A stretch of DNA of 59,562 nucleotides from contig NZ_FPIY01000008.1 of the NCBI RefSeq assembly GCF_900119145.1, positions 1-59,562 of the forward strand, written 5' to 3'. The translations under genes and the position numbers were made by a program. Shown here piece by piece: positions 52,597 through 59,562 of the stretch. The notes beneath the pieces were generated by a model, which saw only the letters and a program-made list of their open reading frames with translations, was not told the DNA's origin and did no database searches. The number at the start of each line of letters is the position of its first letter. Position 1 is the stretch's first letter. The DNA is from Cellulophaga fucicola. GTDB lineage: Bacteria; Bacteroidota; Bacteroidia; Flavobacteriales; Flavobacteriaceae.

Positions 52597-53337
52597 TTAT
52601 AGTTTTTTATATTCCTTACTATGGGTTACAAGAAAATCTATAAGCTGAAATTCGTTAGACTTTTTCAACAATGTTTGAGATGGTATTTTATCATCACAAT
52701 ACTGTAAAAAATTATCTATTTTATCTTGAGGTATTCCTAAATCAGTTACAAAAAAGTCATCTTCGTACACCTGTCTTAAAACTCTACTTATTTTAATTTC
52801 TGGCACTTTTGCTTTTTCGTCTTTTTTCTTTTTAGACTTTGTTAAAGCCTTAAAAAGATTTACAAAATTAATTCCATTTTGCAAACCTCCGTTTTGAATA
52901 TCGGTATTTGCAACGTTGTTAACAATAGTAGTACGGTCTATCTCGTACTCTACTTCTTTAAACTCTTCATTCTTAAGTTCTATAAATTTTTCTTGATCTT
53001 CTGGGCTAACTACAACCTCGTCTAGTTCTGTAACTTTTTCGTTAACATCTATTACCAAACGGTTTTTCTTTAAAATAGCCTCAGTAATAAATACTATTTT
53101 AATTTTATAATTTAAAGCTGTAAAAGCTAACTGATCTCCTAATTTTACATTTATAGCAAAATCACCGTCTTGATCTGTAACTACAGCATCTTCTGCAGTA
53201 ACATTTATAACATCCAAATCTGGCACATTAATATCTCTATAGATAACAGTACCTCGTAATAGCGTACGCTCTGCATCTTGTGCAAAAACTGTTACGGTAA
53301 TTAGTAAAAAAAATAATGCAAGTAAATTGTTTTTCAT
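52597..53337 (-). CDS. carboxypeptidase-regulatory-like domain protein, array copy 1 (divergent founder)
   Basis: A 246-residue exported protein and the first gene of the array. The signal peptide ends VFAQ. The regulatory-like domain is more typical here (RGTVIYRDINVPDLDVINVT, then VVTDQDGDFAINVKLGDQLAF), followed by VTELDEVVVSPE, a charged linker (KSKKKKDEKAKVPE), and a C-terminal motif DNFLQYCDDK. It lacks the GRTKML block of the others, so it is the outlying member. Its own promoter is at 53384-53413. Confidence 0.8.
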   Translation of the reverse strand: MKNNLLALFFLLITVTVFAQDAERTLLRGTVIYRDINVPDLDVINVTAEDAVVTDQDGDFAINVKLGDQLAFTALNYKIKIVFITEAILKKNRLVIDVNEKVTELDEVVVSPEDQEKFIELKNEEFKEVEYEIDRTTIVNNVANTDIQNGGLQNGINFVNLFKALTKSKKKKDEKAKVPEIKISRVLRQVYEDDFFVTDLGIPQDKIDNFLQYCDDKIPSQTLLKKSNEFQLIDFLVTHSKEYKKL

Positions 53338-53383
53338 AGGGGTTAGTTTTTACTACTCAGAAAATTATTTTCTAAGTATCACT

Positions 53384-53413
53384 TAAATATAATGAAATGC
53401 AATTTACATTCAA
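53384..53413 (-). promoter_or_regulatory. promoter of the five-gene array
   Basis: Minus-strand TTG (53413-53411), 19 bases, TATATTTA (53391-53384), 7 of 8 to TAnnTTTG. This gives a leader of about 40 bases before copy 1. A tight operon of five genes would follow. Confidence 0.5.
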
Positions 53414-53486
53414 AAAAAATAGAGTACCATTAAACTTTTGTTAATTTGTAAAATTGAATTTTAAGAATCTTTTAAAAATATAATGC

Positions 53487-54179
53487 ATGAAAAAATTATT
53501 ATTAGCTAGTACATCTACCCTTTTTGGAGAACGCTATTTAGAATACATATTACAAGATGTTGCTTTATTTTTTAAAGATGTAGATACCGTAACCTTTATA
53601 CCTTTTGCCAGGCCAGGCGGCATAAGTCACGATGACTACACAGAAATTGCAGCTAAAGCATTTGCTAAAATTGATAAAAAAGTAATAGGCCTACACACCT
53701 ACAAAAACCATAAAGAAGGCATAGACCAAGCGCAGGCTTTTTTCTGTGGTGGCGGCAATACATTTGTTTTGGTACAACAACTGTACAGCCAAAATGCAAT
53801 GCAACATTTAAAAGAACGTATTACCAACGGCACACCTTATATGGGCACAAGTGCAGGTAGCAATATTGCTGGTATTACTATGAAAACCACTAACGATATG
53901 CCTATAGTATACCCTCCAAGTTTTGATACTATGCATTTGGTAAACTTTAATATAAATGCCCACTATCTAGATCCAGACCCTAATAGCAAGCACAATGGCG
54001 AAACCAGAGAAACTAGACTAAAAGAGTTTCACGCATATAACAACACACCCGTAGTTGGTTTAAGAGAAGGCAGTTTTTTACTTGTAACTGCAAATACAAT
54101 AGAACTTAAAGGCAAGCATACCGCTCGTATTTTTGAAGTTAACAAAACACCATACGAAAGCAAAACCATTGATTTTTAA
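53487..54179 (+). CDS. pepE: peptidase E (Asp-specific dipeptidase)
   Basis: A 230-residue S51-family serine dipeptidase that cleaves Asp-X dipeptides, in the class-I glutamine-amidotransferase-like fold. The nucleophile Ser122 is in GTSAGSNIAG. FFCGGGNTFVLVQQL and a late His/Glu segment (INAHYLDPDPNSKHNGETRE) are conserved. It is cytoplasmic. It is not co-transcribed with the genes on either side. Confidence 0.92.
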   Translation: MKKLLLASTSTLFGERYLEYILQDVALFFKDVDTVTFIPFARPGGISHDDYTEIAAKAFAKIDKKVIGLHTYKNHKEGIDQAQAFFCGGGNTFVLVQQLYSQNAMQHLKERITNGTPYMGTSAGSNIAGITMKTTNDMPIVYPPSFDTMHLVNFNINAHYLDPDPNSKHNGETRETRLKEFHAYNNTPVVGLREGSFLLVTANTIELKGKHTARIFEVNKTPYESKTIDF

Positions 54180-54261
54180 AATACTGACGTGCCATAGATG
54201 TTATTTAACGGATACCAATTGCATTTTAACCACAGTTTTAGGTTGCCACACATCTTTACTT

Positions 54262-54269
54262 TATTTTTG
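54262..54269 (+). promoter_or_regulatory. -7 box of the large surface protein gene
   Basis: TATTTTTG, an exact TAnnTTTG match, with TTG at 54243-54245 (16 bases upstream, slightly short). The ATG is 40 bases downstream. Confidence 0.4.
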
Positions 54270-54308
54270 TTAGCACTGTTTATTTGCAAAATATAACACC
54301 CCTATTGT

Positions 54309-57020
54309 ATGAAAAAATTAGTTTTTGGATTATTTTTAAGTACTTGTCTGTTTACCAGTATACAAGCACAAGTTAAAATTGGCGAAAATCCACAAAACCT
54401 AGACGCTAACTCAGTTTTAGAATTAGAAAGCACCAATAAAGCTTTGGTAATTACTAGACTTAGTACGTTACAAATGGATGCAATGACTCCTTTAAACGGA
54501 GCATTAATTTACAACACAGATACCAACTGTGTACATTATTACAATGGCACAATTTGGATTAACTTATGTGAAGCAGAAAATGCAGGCGATATTAACTTGG
54601 TAGAAAACCCTGCCAATACATTTACATTTACAAATGCTGCAGGCGTAGAAACTGTTTTTGAAACTCCAGAATTTACAAATAACTATACAGGTTCTGGTGC
54701 TAGCTCTATTACTAGTGGAATAAAAGTGACAGACGATGGAAACACGGTTAATATTGAAGTTTTTCAGTTAGACGGCGCTTCTATTTTAGACGGTACCATT
54801 AGCGGAGCTAAAATTACAGATGATGCCATTAAAGCTAACCATATAGGAGATAACGAAATAAACAACACCCACATAGCAGACAACTCGCTAAGTGCTGTAA
54901 AAATAGCCCCAGGTGCAGAAAGTCAAGTTTTAAAAACACAAGGAGGCACTACTGTTTGGGGAACTTTAGACGCTACTAGCATTGCAGGTCAAGATTTAAC
55001 TGCAGATACATCTATAGCACTAACAGGGACACCTACTGGTTCTTTATTAGAAACTGTTGGCATTTCTGTTGCCGATGGTGGAATTACGAATGCTAAATTA
55101 GCTGCAAATGCGGTTACTACAGACAAAATAGCAGATGAAACAATACTTTCTGAAGACATATTAGATGGTGCAATTGCAACACTAGATATTGCAGATGATG
55201 CCATAATTACCTCTAAAATAGCAGACGCAAATGTTACTACTAGCAAAATTGCTAACGGCACAGCTAATCAAGTTTTAAAGACAAATAATGCTGGCGATGG
55301 CGTAGAATGGGGAGCACTAGACGCAAATAATATTACAGGTCAAGATTTAACTGCAGATGCATCTATAACACTAACAGGAACACCTACTGGTTCTTTATTA
55401 GAAACTGTTGGTATTTCTGTTGCTGATGGTGGAATTACGGTTGCTAAATTAGCTGCAGATGCAGTTACTACAGATAAAATAGTAAATGAGACAATACTTT
55501 CTGAAGACATATTAGATGGTACAATTGCAACACTAGATGTTGCAGATAATGCTATAACTGCTGATAAAATAAATGCAGATGTTGCTGGCTCTGGGTTAAC
55601 AAAAAACACAACTACTGGTGCTTTAGATGTAGATGTAACTGCCTTGACGGGTGATGGTAACATTACGTCTACCGACTTAAATGTTACAGGTGACACTAAT
55701 GCTTTATTGGGCGATGTTAATTTAGAGATTAACCCAAGTGCAGTTGGTGCAAATGAAATTGCTGACAAAAATATTACACTAACAAAATTAGCAGATGGTA
55801 CTGCCGTAGGACAATTAATGCAATGGAATGGTACCGGCTGGGTTTTAGTTGATGCTACTACCTTAACAGCAGATGGATTAATTGGTAACGAAGTTACCGG
55901 ACCAACAGATGCCACACTTGTTGTTTCTGGTTCAGGAACCGTAGCAGATCCATTAACTCTAGATGTTAGTGCAGGCGGAATTAATACGGATGAACTGGCT
56001 GACAATGCCGTAACAACAGTAAAAATTACTGATGCAAATGTTACTAGGGATAAAATTGCTGATTTAGCAATTAACGATGCTAAACTAGACAAAACAAATA
56101 TTTCTCTATCTGGCTTTGCTGTTCCAACGGGCGACTTATCTATTGGTTCACAAAAACTAACCAATGTTTTAAACCCTACTGATGCGCAAGATGCTGCAAC
56201 AAAGTTTTATGTAGATGCAGCAGTTACAGCAGGAACCACTGCTTTAGCTTTAAAAGAAGATAGCGCAAATAAATCTAATGACGGTACTTTAGTTGATAAC
56301 TCTGTAACTGATTTCCCAACAGAACAAGCTGTAAAAACATATGTTGATAGTAAAACTGTTAGTGGTACAACAGGGTCTATCTTTTTTGCTGATGCAACAG
56401 GCCAAGCTACAGAAAACAATAGTCAATTATTTTGGGATAACACAAACAATAGGTTAGGAATTGGAAGAACAAACCCGCAAGACAAATTGGATGTCGAGGG
56501 ACAAATTAGAGCAAGAGATGGATTCGCTGCAACTGGAGGAACAGTTGGCCAACCATCTTATGGTTTTTATACCAATGGAGATACAAATACTGGAATGTTT
56601 AGAATTGCTGAAGACCAAATTGGTTTTTCAACTGCTGGTATTCAAGCTATAACAATAGACGCAACTCAAAACGTTGGTATTGGAACTACATCCCCAAATT
56701 CTACATTACATACAGGTGGCTCGTTAGCTACTGCAATATTAACTACAACAGGCAATTTAACTCTTTCTGATATTCACCACACAATAATAATTGGTTCTGA
56801 TGGAACTATCGCACTACCCGCAGCCAGCACTTGCCAAGGTAGAATTTACATTATTAAGAATCCAGATACAGCAACTATTACAGCATCTCCTGATTATTCC
56901 GTAACTTTTACTCCTGGTTCTTCTTATTTAGATTCTATGGGTAACAACAACCCAACATCACTTCCTGCTGGTATAACAAAATTACAAAGTGACGGTACTA
57001 ACTGGCAACAAATAAACTAG
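54309..57020 (+). CDS. large secreted repeat protein
   Basis: A 903-residue protein with a signal peptide (ending SIQAQ). The first 95 residues are a module (QVKIGENPQNLDANSVLELE) that recurs in the partial gene at 58538. The rest is mostly low-complexity beta/Asp/Thr/Ala-rich sequence with many short 'ITDAKL', 'DKIAD', 'GTISG' type repeats, including two tandem 117-residue units (54957-55307 and 55308 on). The end has a tail-fibre-like segment (NRLGIGRTNPQDKLDVEGQI). No sorting domain is visible. It is probably a surface or extracellular adhesin-like protein; function is inference. Confidence 0.75.
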   Translation: MKKLVFGLFLSTCLFTSIQAQVKIGENPQNLDANSVLELESTNKALVITRLSTLQMDAMTPLNGALIYNTDTNCVHYYNGTIWINLCEAENAGDINLVENPANTFTFTNAAGVETVFETPEFTNNYTGSGASSITSGIKVTDDGNTVNIEVFQLDGASILDGTISGAKITDDAIKANHIGDNEINNTHIADNSLSAVKIAPGAESQVLKTQGGTTVWGTLDATSIAGQDLTADTSIALTGTPTGSLLETVGISVADGGITNAKLAANAVTTDKIADETILSEDILDGAIATLDIADDAIITSKIADANVTTSKIANGTANQVLKTNNAGDGVEWGALDANNITGQDLTADASITLTGTPTGSLLETVGISVADGGITVAKLAADAVTTDKIVNETILSEDILDGTIATLDVADNAITADKINADVAGSGLTKNTTTGALDVDVTALTGDGNITSTDLNVTGDTNALLGDVNLEINPSAVGANEIADKNITLTKLADGTAVGQLMQWNGTGWVLVDATTLTADGLIGNEVTGPTDATLVVSGSGTVADPLTLDVSAGGINTDELADNAVTTVKITDANVTRDKIADLAINDAKLDKTNISLSGFAVPTGDLSIGSQKLTNVLNPTDAQDAATKFYVDAAVTAGTTALALKEDSANKSNDGTLVDNSVTDFPTEQAVKTYVDSKTVSGTTGSIFFADATGQATENNSQLFWDNTNNRLGIGRTNPQDKLDVEGQIRARDGFAATGGTVGQPSYGFYTNGDTNTGMFRIAEDQIGFSTAGIQAITIDATQNVGIGTTSPNSTLHTGGSLATAILTTTGNLTLSDIHHTIIIGSDGTIALPAASTCQGRIYIIKNPDTATITASPDYSVTFTPGSSYLDSMGNNNPTSLPAGITKLQSDGTNWQQIN
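54957..55558 (+). repeat. tandem 351-base repeat within the large surface protein gene
   Basis: Copy 1 begins at 54957 (WGTLDATSIAGQDL) and copy 2 at 55308 (WGALDANNITGQDL), an offset of 351 bases (117 codons). Long stretches are nearly identical in DNA, for example the segment that encodes GISVADGGIT and AILSEDILDG-like repeats. It is likely to expand or contract by recombination. Confidence 0.75.
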
Positions 57021-57021
57021 T

Positions 57022-58179
57022 ATGAAAAACTTACTTTACATATTTTTATGTTGTAGTTCTGTTGCCGTAGCACAAAATGCCATGTATAACAATGGTAGCA
57101 TACGCATACATGATACGGGTACACTTGGGCTGCATACCAACCTTATTAACGATGCTCCTTTTGATCAGAATTTGGGTACACTTGGTTTTTATGGTCAAGT
57201 AACAACTAGTGTTACAGGTGCGTTTATTCCTGTTTTTTATGATGTAGAAATGTACAAGCCTTTTAGTTCTGCTATTCTAGAAACTTCTATTACAACTACC
57301 AATGCATTAAACCTTGTAGATGGCGACTTTGTTACTCTCCGTAACAATCCGCTAGAGAATATAAAACTAACACAAGACGCATTTACTGTAGGCGAGTCTA
57401 ACCTATCTAAAGTAGATGGGTATATGCTAGTAGAACAAAAGCAAAACTTCTTTTTTACCGTTGGCGATTCTGGCTACATAAGACCTTTAACATTGCAGTC
57501 GCAAAGCGAAAATGTAACCGCTAAGTGTGCATACTTTTTCGAAGATCCTAACTTTCCATCAACCTTTAGTACAAGTTTTAATACAAACAGCAAACAAAAA
57601 GAAGTTAGAGACGTTAGCACCACAGAATTTTGGGACATAGATAGCAGTTTACCATCTACTGTTAGTATTTCTTGGAACGACCGTAGTAATATAGCAAACC
57701 TAGTAGACGAGTATTACCAAGTAGGCATTGCGGGTTGGCACAGAATACAAAAAAGATGGGTTAATTTGGGTAGCGTAGACCCTATTGGCGATCTTAACCA
57801 AGGAGCAGTAACATCAGAAACTTTTGTACCTAACGATTACGAAGTTATTACATTGGCTAAAATGGCAATTCCAACAGAATTGTTAGATCTAGAAAACTAC
57901 TATGTAAGTAATAATGGCGATGGTGTAAACGACTTTCTTGTAATTCCAGAACTAGAGTTATCTCCAAACAATCGCATTCGAATTTTTGATAGAAACGGAC
58001 TTAAAGTTTTTGAAAAAGATAACTATCAGAGCGAGTTTAATGGCTACTCTAACATAAACAATAACGTATATAAACGAAACGAAGGTTTACCAAGTGGTGT
58101 TTATTTTTACCTTGCTTTCCTAGACGATCTTCAACTAGAATACCAAGGATTTTTATATCTAACTGGTACAGGCAACTAA
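57022..58179 (+). CDS. secreted protein with T9SS type-B sorting domain
   Basis: A 385-residue protein with a signal peptide (residues 1-17, ending SVAVAQ). The C-terminal 90 residues form the gliding-motility-associated, type-B sorting domain of T9SS (NYYVSNNGDGVNDFLVIPEL, then RIRIFDRNGLKVFEKDNYQS and SGVYFYLAFLDD). It would be exported by type IX secretion and held at the cell surface. The N-terminal 290 residues are unknown, with beta-rich segments. It starts 1 base after the stop of the repeat protein, so the two are read together. Confidence 0.85.
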   Translation: MKNLLYIFLCCSSVAVAQNAMYNNGSIRIHDTGTLGLHTNLINDAPFDQNLGTLGFYGQVTTSVTGAFIPVFYDVEMYKPFSSAILETSITTTNALNLVDGDFVTLRNNPLENIKLTQDAFTVGESNLSKVDGYMLVEQKQNFFFTVGDSGYIRPLTLQSQSENVTAKCAYFFEDPNFPSTFSTSFNTNSKQKEVRDVSTTEFWDIDSSLPSTVSISWNDRSNIANLVDEYYQVGIAGWHRIQKRWVNLGSVDPIGDLNQGAVTSETFVPNDYEVITLAKMAIPTELLDLENYYVSNNGDGVNDFLVIPELELSPNNRIRIFDRNGLKVFEKDNYQSEFNGYSNINNNVYKRNEGLPSGVYFYLAFLDDLQLEYQGFLYLTGTGN

Positions 58180-58537
58180 GCTTATTTTGCATTAAATAAA
58201 CGTTATATTTTAAACAAACAGTTGTATACTCAACTTAACACACATTACTACTGAATAGCTTTAATGCTAGTAGCTTGCTATATTTCAAACCCAAATTACA
58301 AAAAATCTATTTCGTCTGTAAGAAAACAACTTCGCTAACATACGTAAAAACAACATATTTTATTGTATTTTTATGCTAATTACATTATGTAATTAGCACA
58401 CTTACTTGCTATTGTTTTATCCAAACAGCTAGCATTAAAGTCTACATACATATACATATTATAAGCTTTCACAACATATATTGTATGCAAAGCTATTTCT
58501 TTTAGTAATTTACAACTGTTAACCATTACATACACAA
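58180..58537. other. 358-base intergenic region in the surface locus
   Basis: A+T-rich, no open frame of note on either strand. It holds the inverted repeat at 58374-58398 and presumably the promoter of the next gene, but I found no clear TAnnTTTG at a suitable distance. Confidence 0.6.
58374..58398. repeat. 25-base inverted repeat in the surface locus
   Basis: TGCTAATTACA (58374-58384), centre TTA, TGTAATTAGCA (58388-58398), 11 perfect pairs. No T-run follows on the plus strand. It could be an operator or a hairpin after the sorting-domain gene. Confidence 0.5.
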
Positions 58538-59562
58538 ATGAAGATTAAACAATTATTACTCATAGGTTTTTTAGCATTAGCTCAATACTCTTTTGGGCAG
58601 GTTAAAATAGGAAATGACATTAACACAATACACCCCTCCTCTATTTTAGAATTAGAAAGCACAGACAAGGTGCTTATACTAACTAGAGTTACAACTGCAC
58701 AAATGGCTACCATTACCCCCCTAACTGGCGCTATGGTTTACAATACTGATGAAGGCTGTGTGTTTCAATACAATGGTATTTTGTGGCAATCTCTATGCGA
58801 CACTAGTTCTTTTAATGAAACAAATACGGTTATTTTTGATAACAACGACGGAACTTTCTCTTACACAAACGAGAATAATATCACAGTAACCATTACTAAA
58901 GCCCAATTGGCAGATAATGGTGATGGTACATTTAGCTTTACAAATGGTAATGGTAGTCCTGTAGATTTTGTAGGTACAGACAACCAAACAATAAGTACAG
59001 ACGGAACATCTGGTAATATAGCCTTAGAAGATGGCGGAACTTTAATTTTAAATGTTGATGATGCAGATGCTGATATCACAAACGAATTAAATACAAACTT
59101 TACACTAAACGGTACTGCTATAGAAATTACAGATGCTGGCGGAACAATAGCGCAAGACTTAAACGGAACTTTTGCTACAGATGCAGAAGTTGGTGTTGTT
59201 GCAAGCGCAAGTGCAGCAGCCATACAAGCAGTACAAGACGATGTAGATTTAAATGAAGCTGATGCAGATGCTGCTATTGCTGCTGCAAACACGGCAATCG
59301 CTCTAAAAGAAGATGCTGCTAATAAATCAACTAATGTTGCTTTAGGAACTTCTGACGATGCATTCCCTACTCAGAATGCTGTTAAAACTTATGTAGATGC
59401 GCAAGTTGCTGGATCTACACAAGTAATTGTAAGTACTGATGCAGACAATGATGTTACTGCTGGTGCTGATGGTGGTGCTTTTTATAACGATGCTACACTA
59501 CAAACAAACATTACAAACAATACAACTGCTATCACCGCAGAAACTACAAGAGCTACGGCTGC
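58538..59562 (+). CDS. second large secreted repeat protein (5' part; truncated by the window)
   Basis: An open frame of 341 complete codons with no stop, running off the window. The signal peptide ends YSFGQ, then a start module (QVKIGNDINTIHPSSILELE) similar to the 903-residue protein's. The body repeats Asp/Thr/Ala-rich segments (DDADADITNELN, DADAAIAAANTA) and shares the segment IALKEDAANKS with that protein. It is missed if only frames with a stop are listed. Same family as the gene at 54309. Confidence 0.8.
   Translation, partial: MKIKQLLLIGFLALAQYSFGQVKIGNDINTIHPSSILELESTDKVLILTRVTTAQMATITPLTGAMVYNTDEGCVFQYNGILWQSLCDTSSFNETNTVIFDNNDGTFSYTNENNITVTITKAQLADNGDGTFSFTNGNGSPVDFVGTDNQTISTDGTSGNIALEDGGTLILNVDDADADITNELNTNFTLNGTAIEITDAGGTIAQDLNGTFATDAEVGVVASASAAAIQAVQDDVDLNEADADAAIAAANTAIALKEDAANKSTNVALGTSDDAFPTQNAVKTYVDAQVAGSTQVIVSTDADNDVTAGADGGAFYNDATLQTNITNNTTAITAETTRATA

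Noticed and set aside
49598-53337. Pseudogene fragments of a broken SusC receptor
   Set aside because: All five copies have intact signal peptides, complete frames and near-zero gaps, and share a specific C-terminal region, so they are real genes and not debris.
53338-53486. Possible promoter of pepE in TTAATTTG
   Set aside because: The word has TT at the first two positions instead of TA, and no TTG sits at the right distance. Not called.
55340-56164. Long minus-strand open frame in the large surface gene
   Set aside because: It is the mirror of a repeat-rich gene, with Ser/Val/Ala-rich sequence that just reflects the repeats. No start, promoter or family.
58861-59292. Minus-strand open frame opposite the partial surface gene
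   Set aside because: Also a mirror of repetitive sequence, with no family or promoter.
1-59562. tRNA or rRNA genes, CRISPR arrays, insertion sequences
   Set aside because: I saw no T-loop-like GTTCGAATCC with a matching acceptor arm, no repeat-spacer pattern, and no transposase-like frame.

Overview
The window is A+T-rich chromosomal DNA from a member of the Bacteroidota, almost certainly family Flavobacteriaceae (probably marine). The signs are: promoters of the Bacteroidota type (TTG, about 20 bases, TAnnTTTG) with no Shine-Dalgarno sites; a TonB-dependent receptor with an N-terminal carboxypeptidase-regulatory domain; a protein with a type IX secretion (T9SS) type-B sorting domain; a 42-residue ribosomal protein bTHX; kynurenine-pathway genes; and a bacterial acyl-CoA-binding protein. 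I see no rRNA, tRNA, CRISPR array, insertion sequence, prophage or plasmid gene. Gene order and composition look native throughout.

Layout. 1-7.2 kb (minus strand): acyl-CoA dehydrogenase, a ComEA-like helix-hairpin-helix protein, a Na+/alanine-type symporter with an unusual N-terminal extension, a K+ channel with an RCK module, a PspC-domain protein, a DUF2851 protein and a rhodanese. 7.3-8.3 kb: a MarR regulator with yceI. 8.4-15.0 kb: the complete tryptophan operon trpEGDCFBA, preceded by a promoter, a Trp-Trp-Trp leader peptide and an attenuator. 15.0-19.5 kb: a putative operon of TonB-dependent receptor, secreted alpha/beta hydrolase and glycerophosphodiester phosphodiesterase. 19.7-29.7 kb: ABC-F protein, an outer-membrane barrel protein, pyruvate carboxylase, bTHX, two small exported proteins, YaaA and RluD. 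29.7-36.0 kb: PASTA protein, D-Ala-D-Ala ligase, CoaD, a zinc carboxypeptidase, Nudix hydrolase, PyrE, SRPBCC protein and BirA. 36.1-40.8 kb: the tight cluster rsfS-ftsH-LUD-cdsA-psd-ACBP. 40.9-46.6 kb: kynurenine 3-monooxygenase, a ClpP, an unknown lipoprotein, kynureninase, an O-methyltransferase, a PAP2 phosphatase and TatA. 46.7-53.3 kb: an M1 metallopeptidase, a DUF6702-like protein and five tandem paralogues with a carboxypeptidase-regulatory-like domain. 53.5-59.6 kb: peptidase E, then a cell-surface locus of a 903-residue repeat protein, a T9SS type-B sorting-domain protein and the 5' part of a second repeat protein that runs off the window.

How the parts work together. The trp operon makes tryptophan, and its leader can be folded into a classical ribosome-controlled attenuator. 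KMO and kynureninase are two steps of the route from tryptophan to quinolinate/NAD. CdsA and Psd are early and late steps of phosphatidylethanolamine synthesis, with an acyl-CoA-binding protein overlapping psd. The least explained parts are the five-gene paralogue array (49.6-53.3 kb), whose products look like the N-terminal part of SusC-type receptors without a barrel, and the repeat-rich surface locus at the right end.
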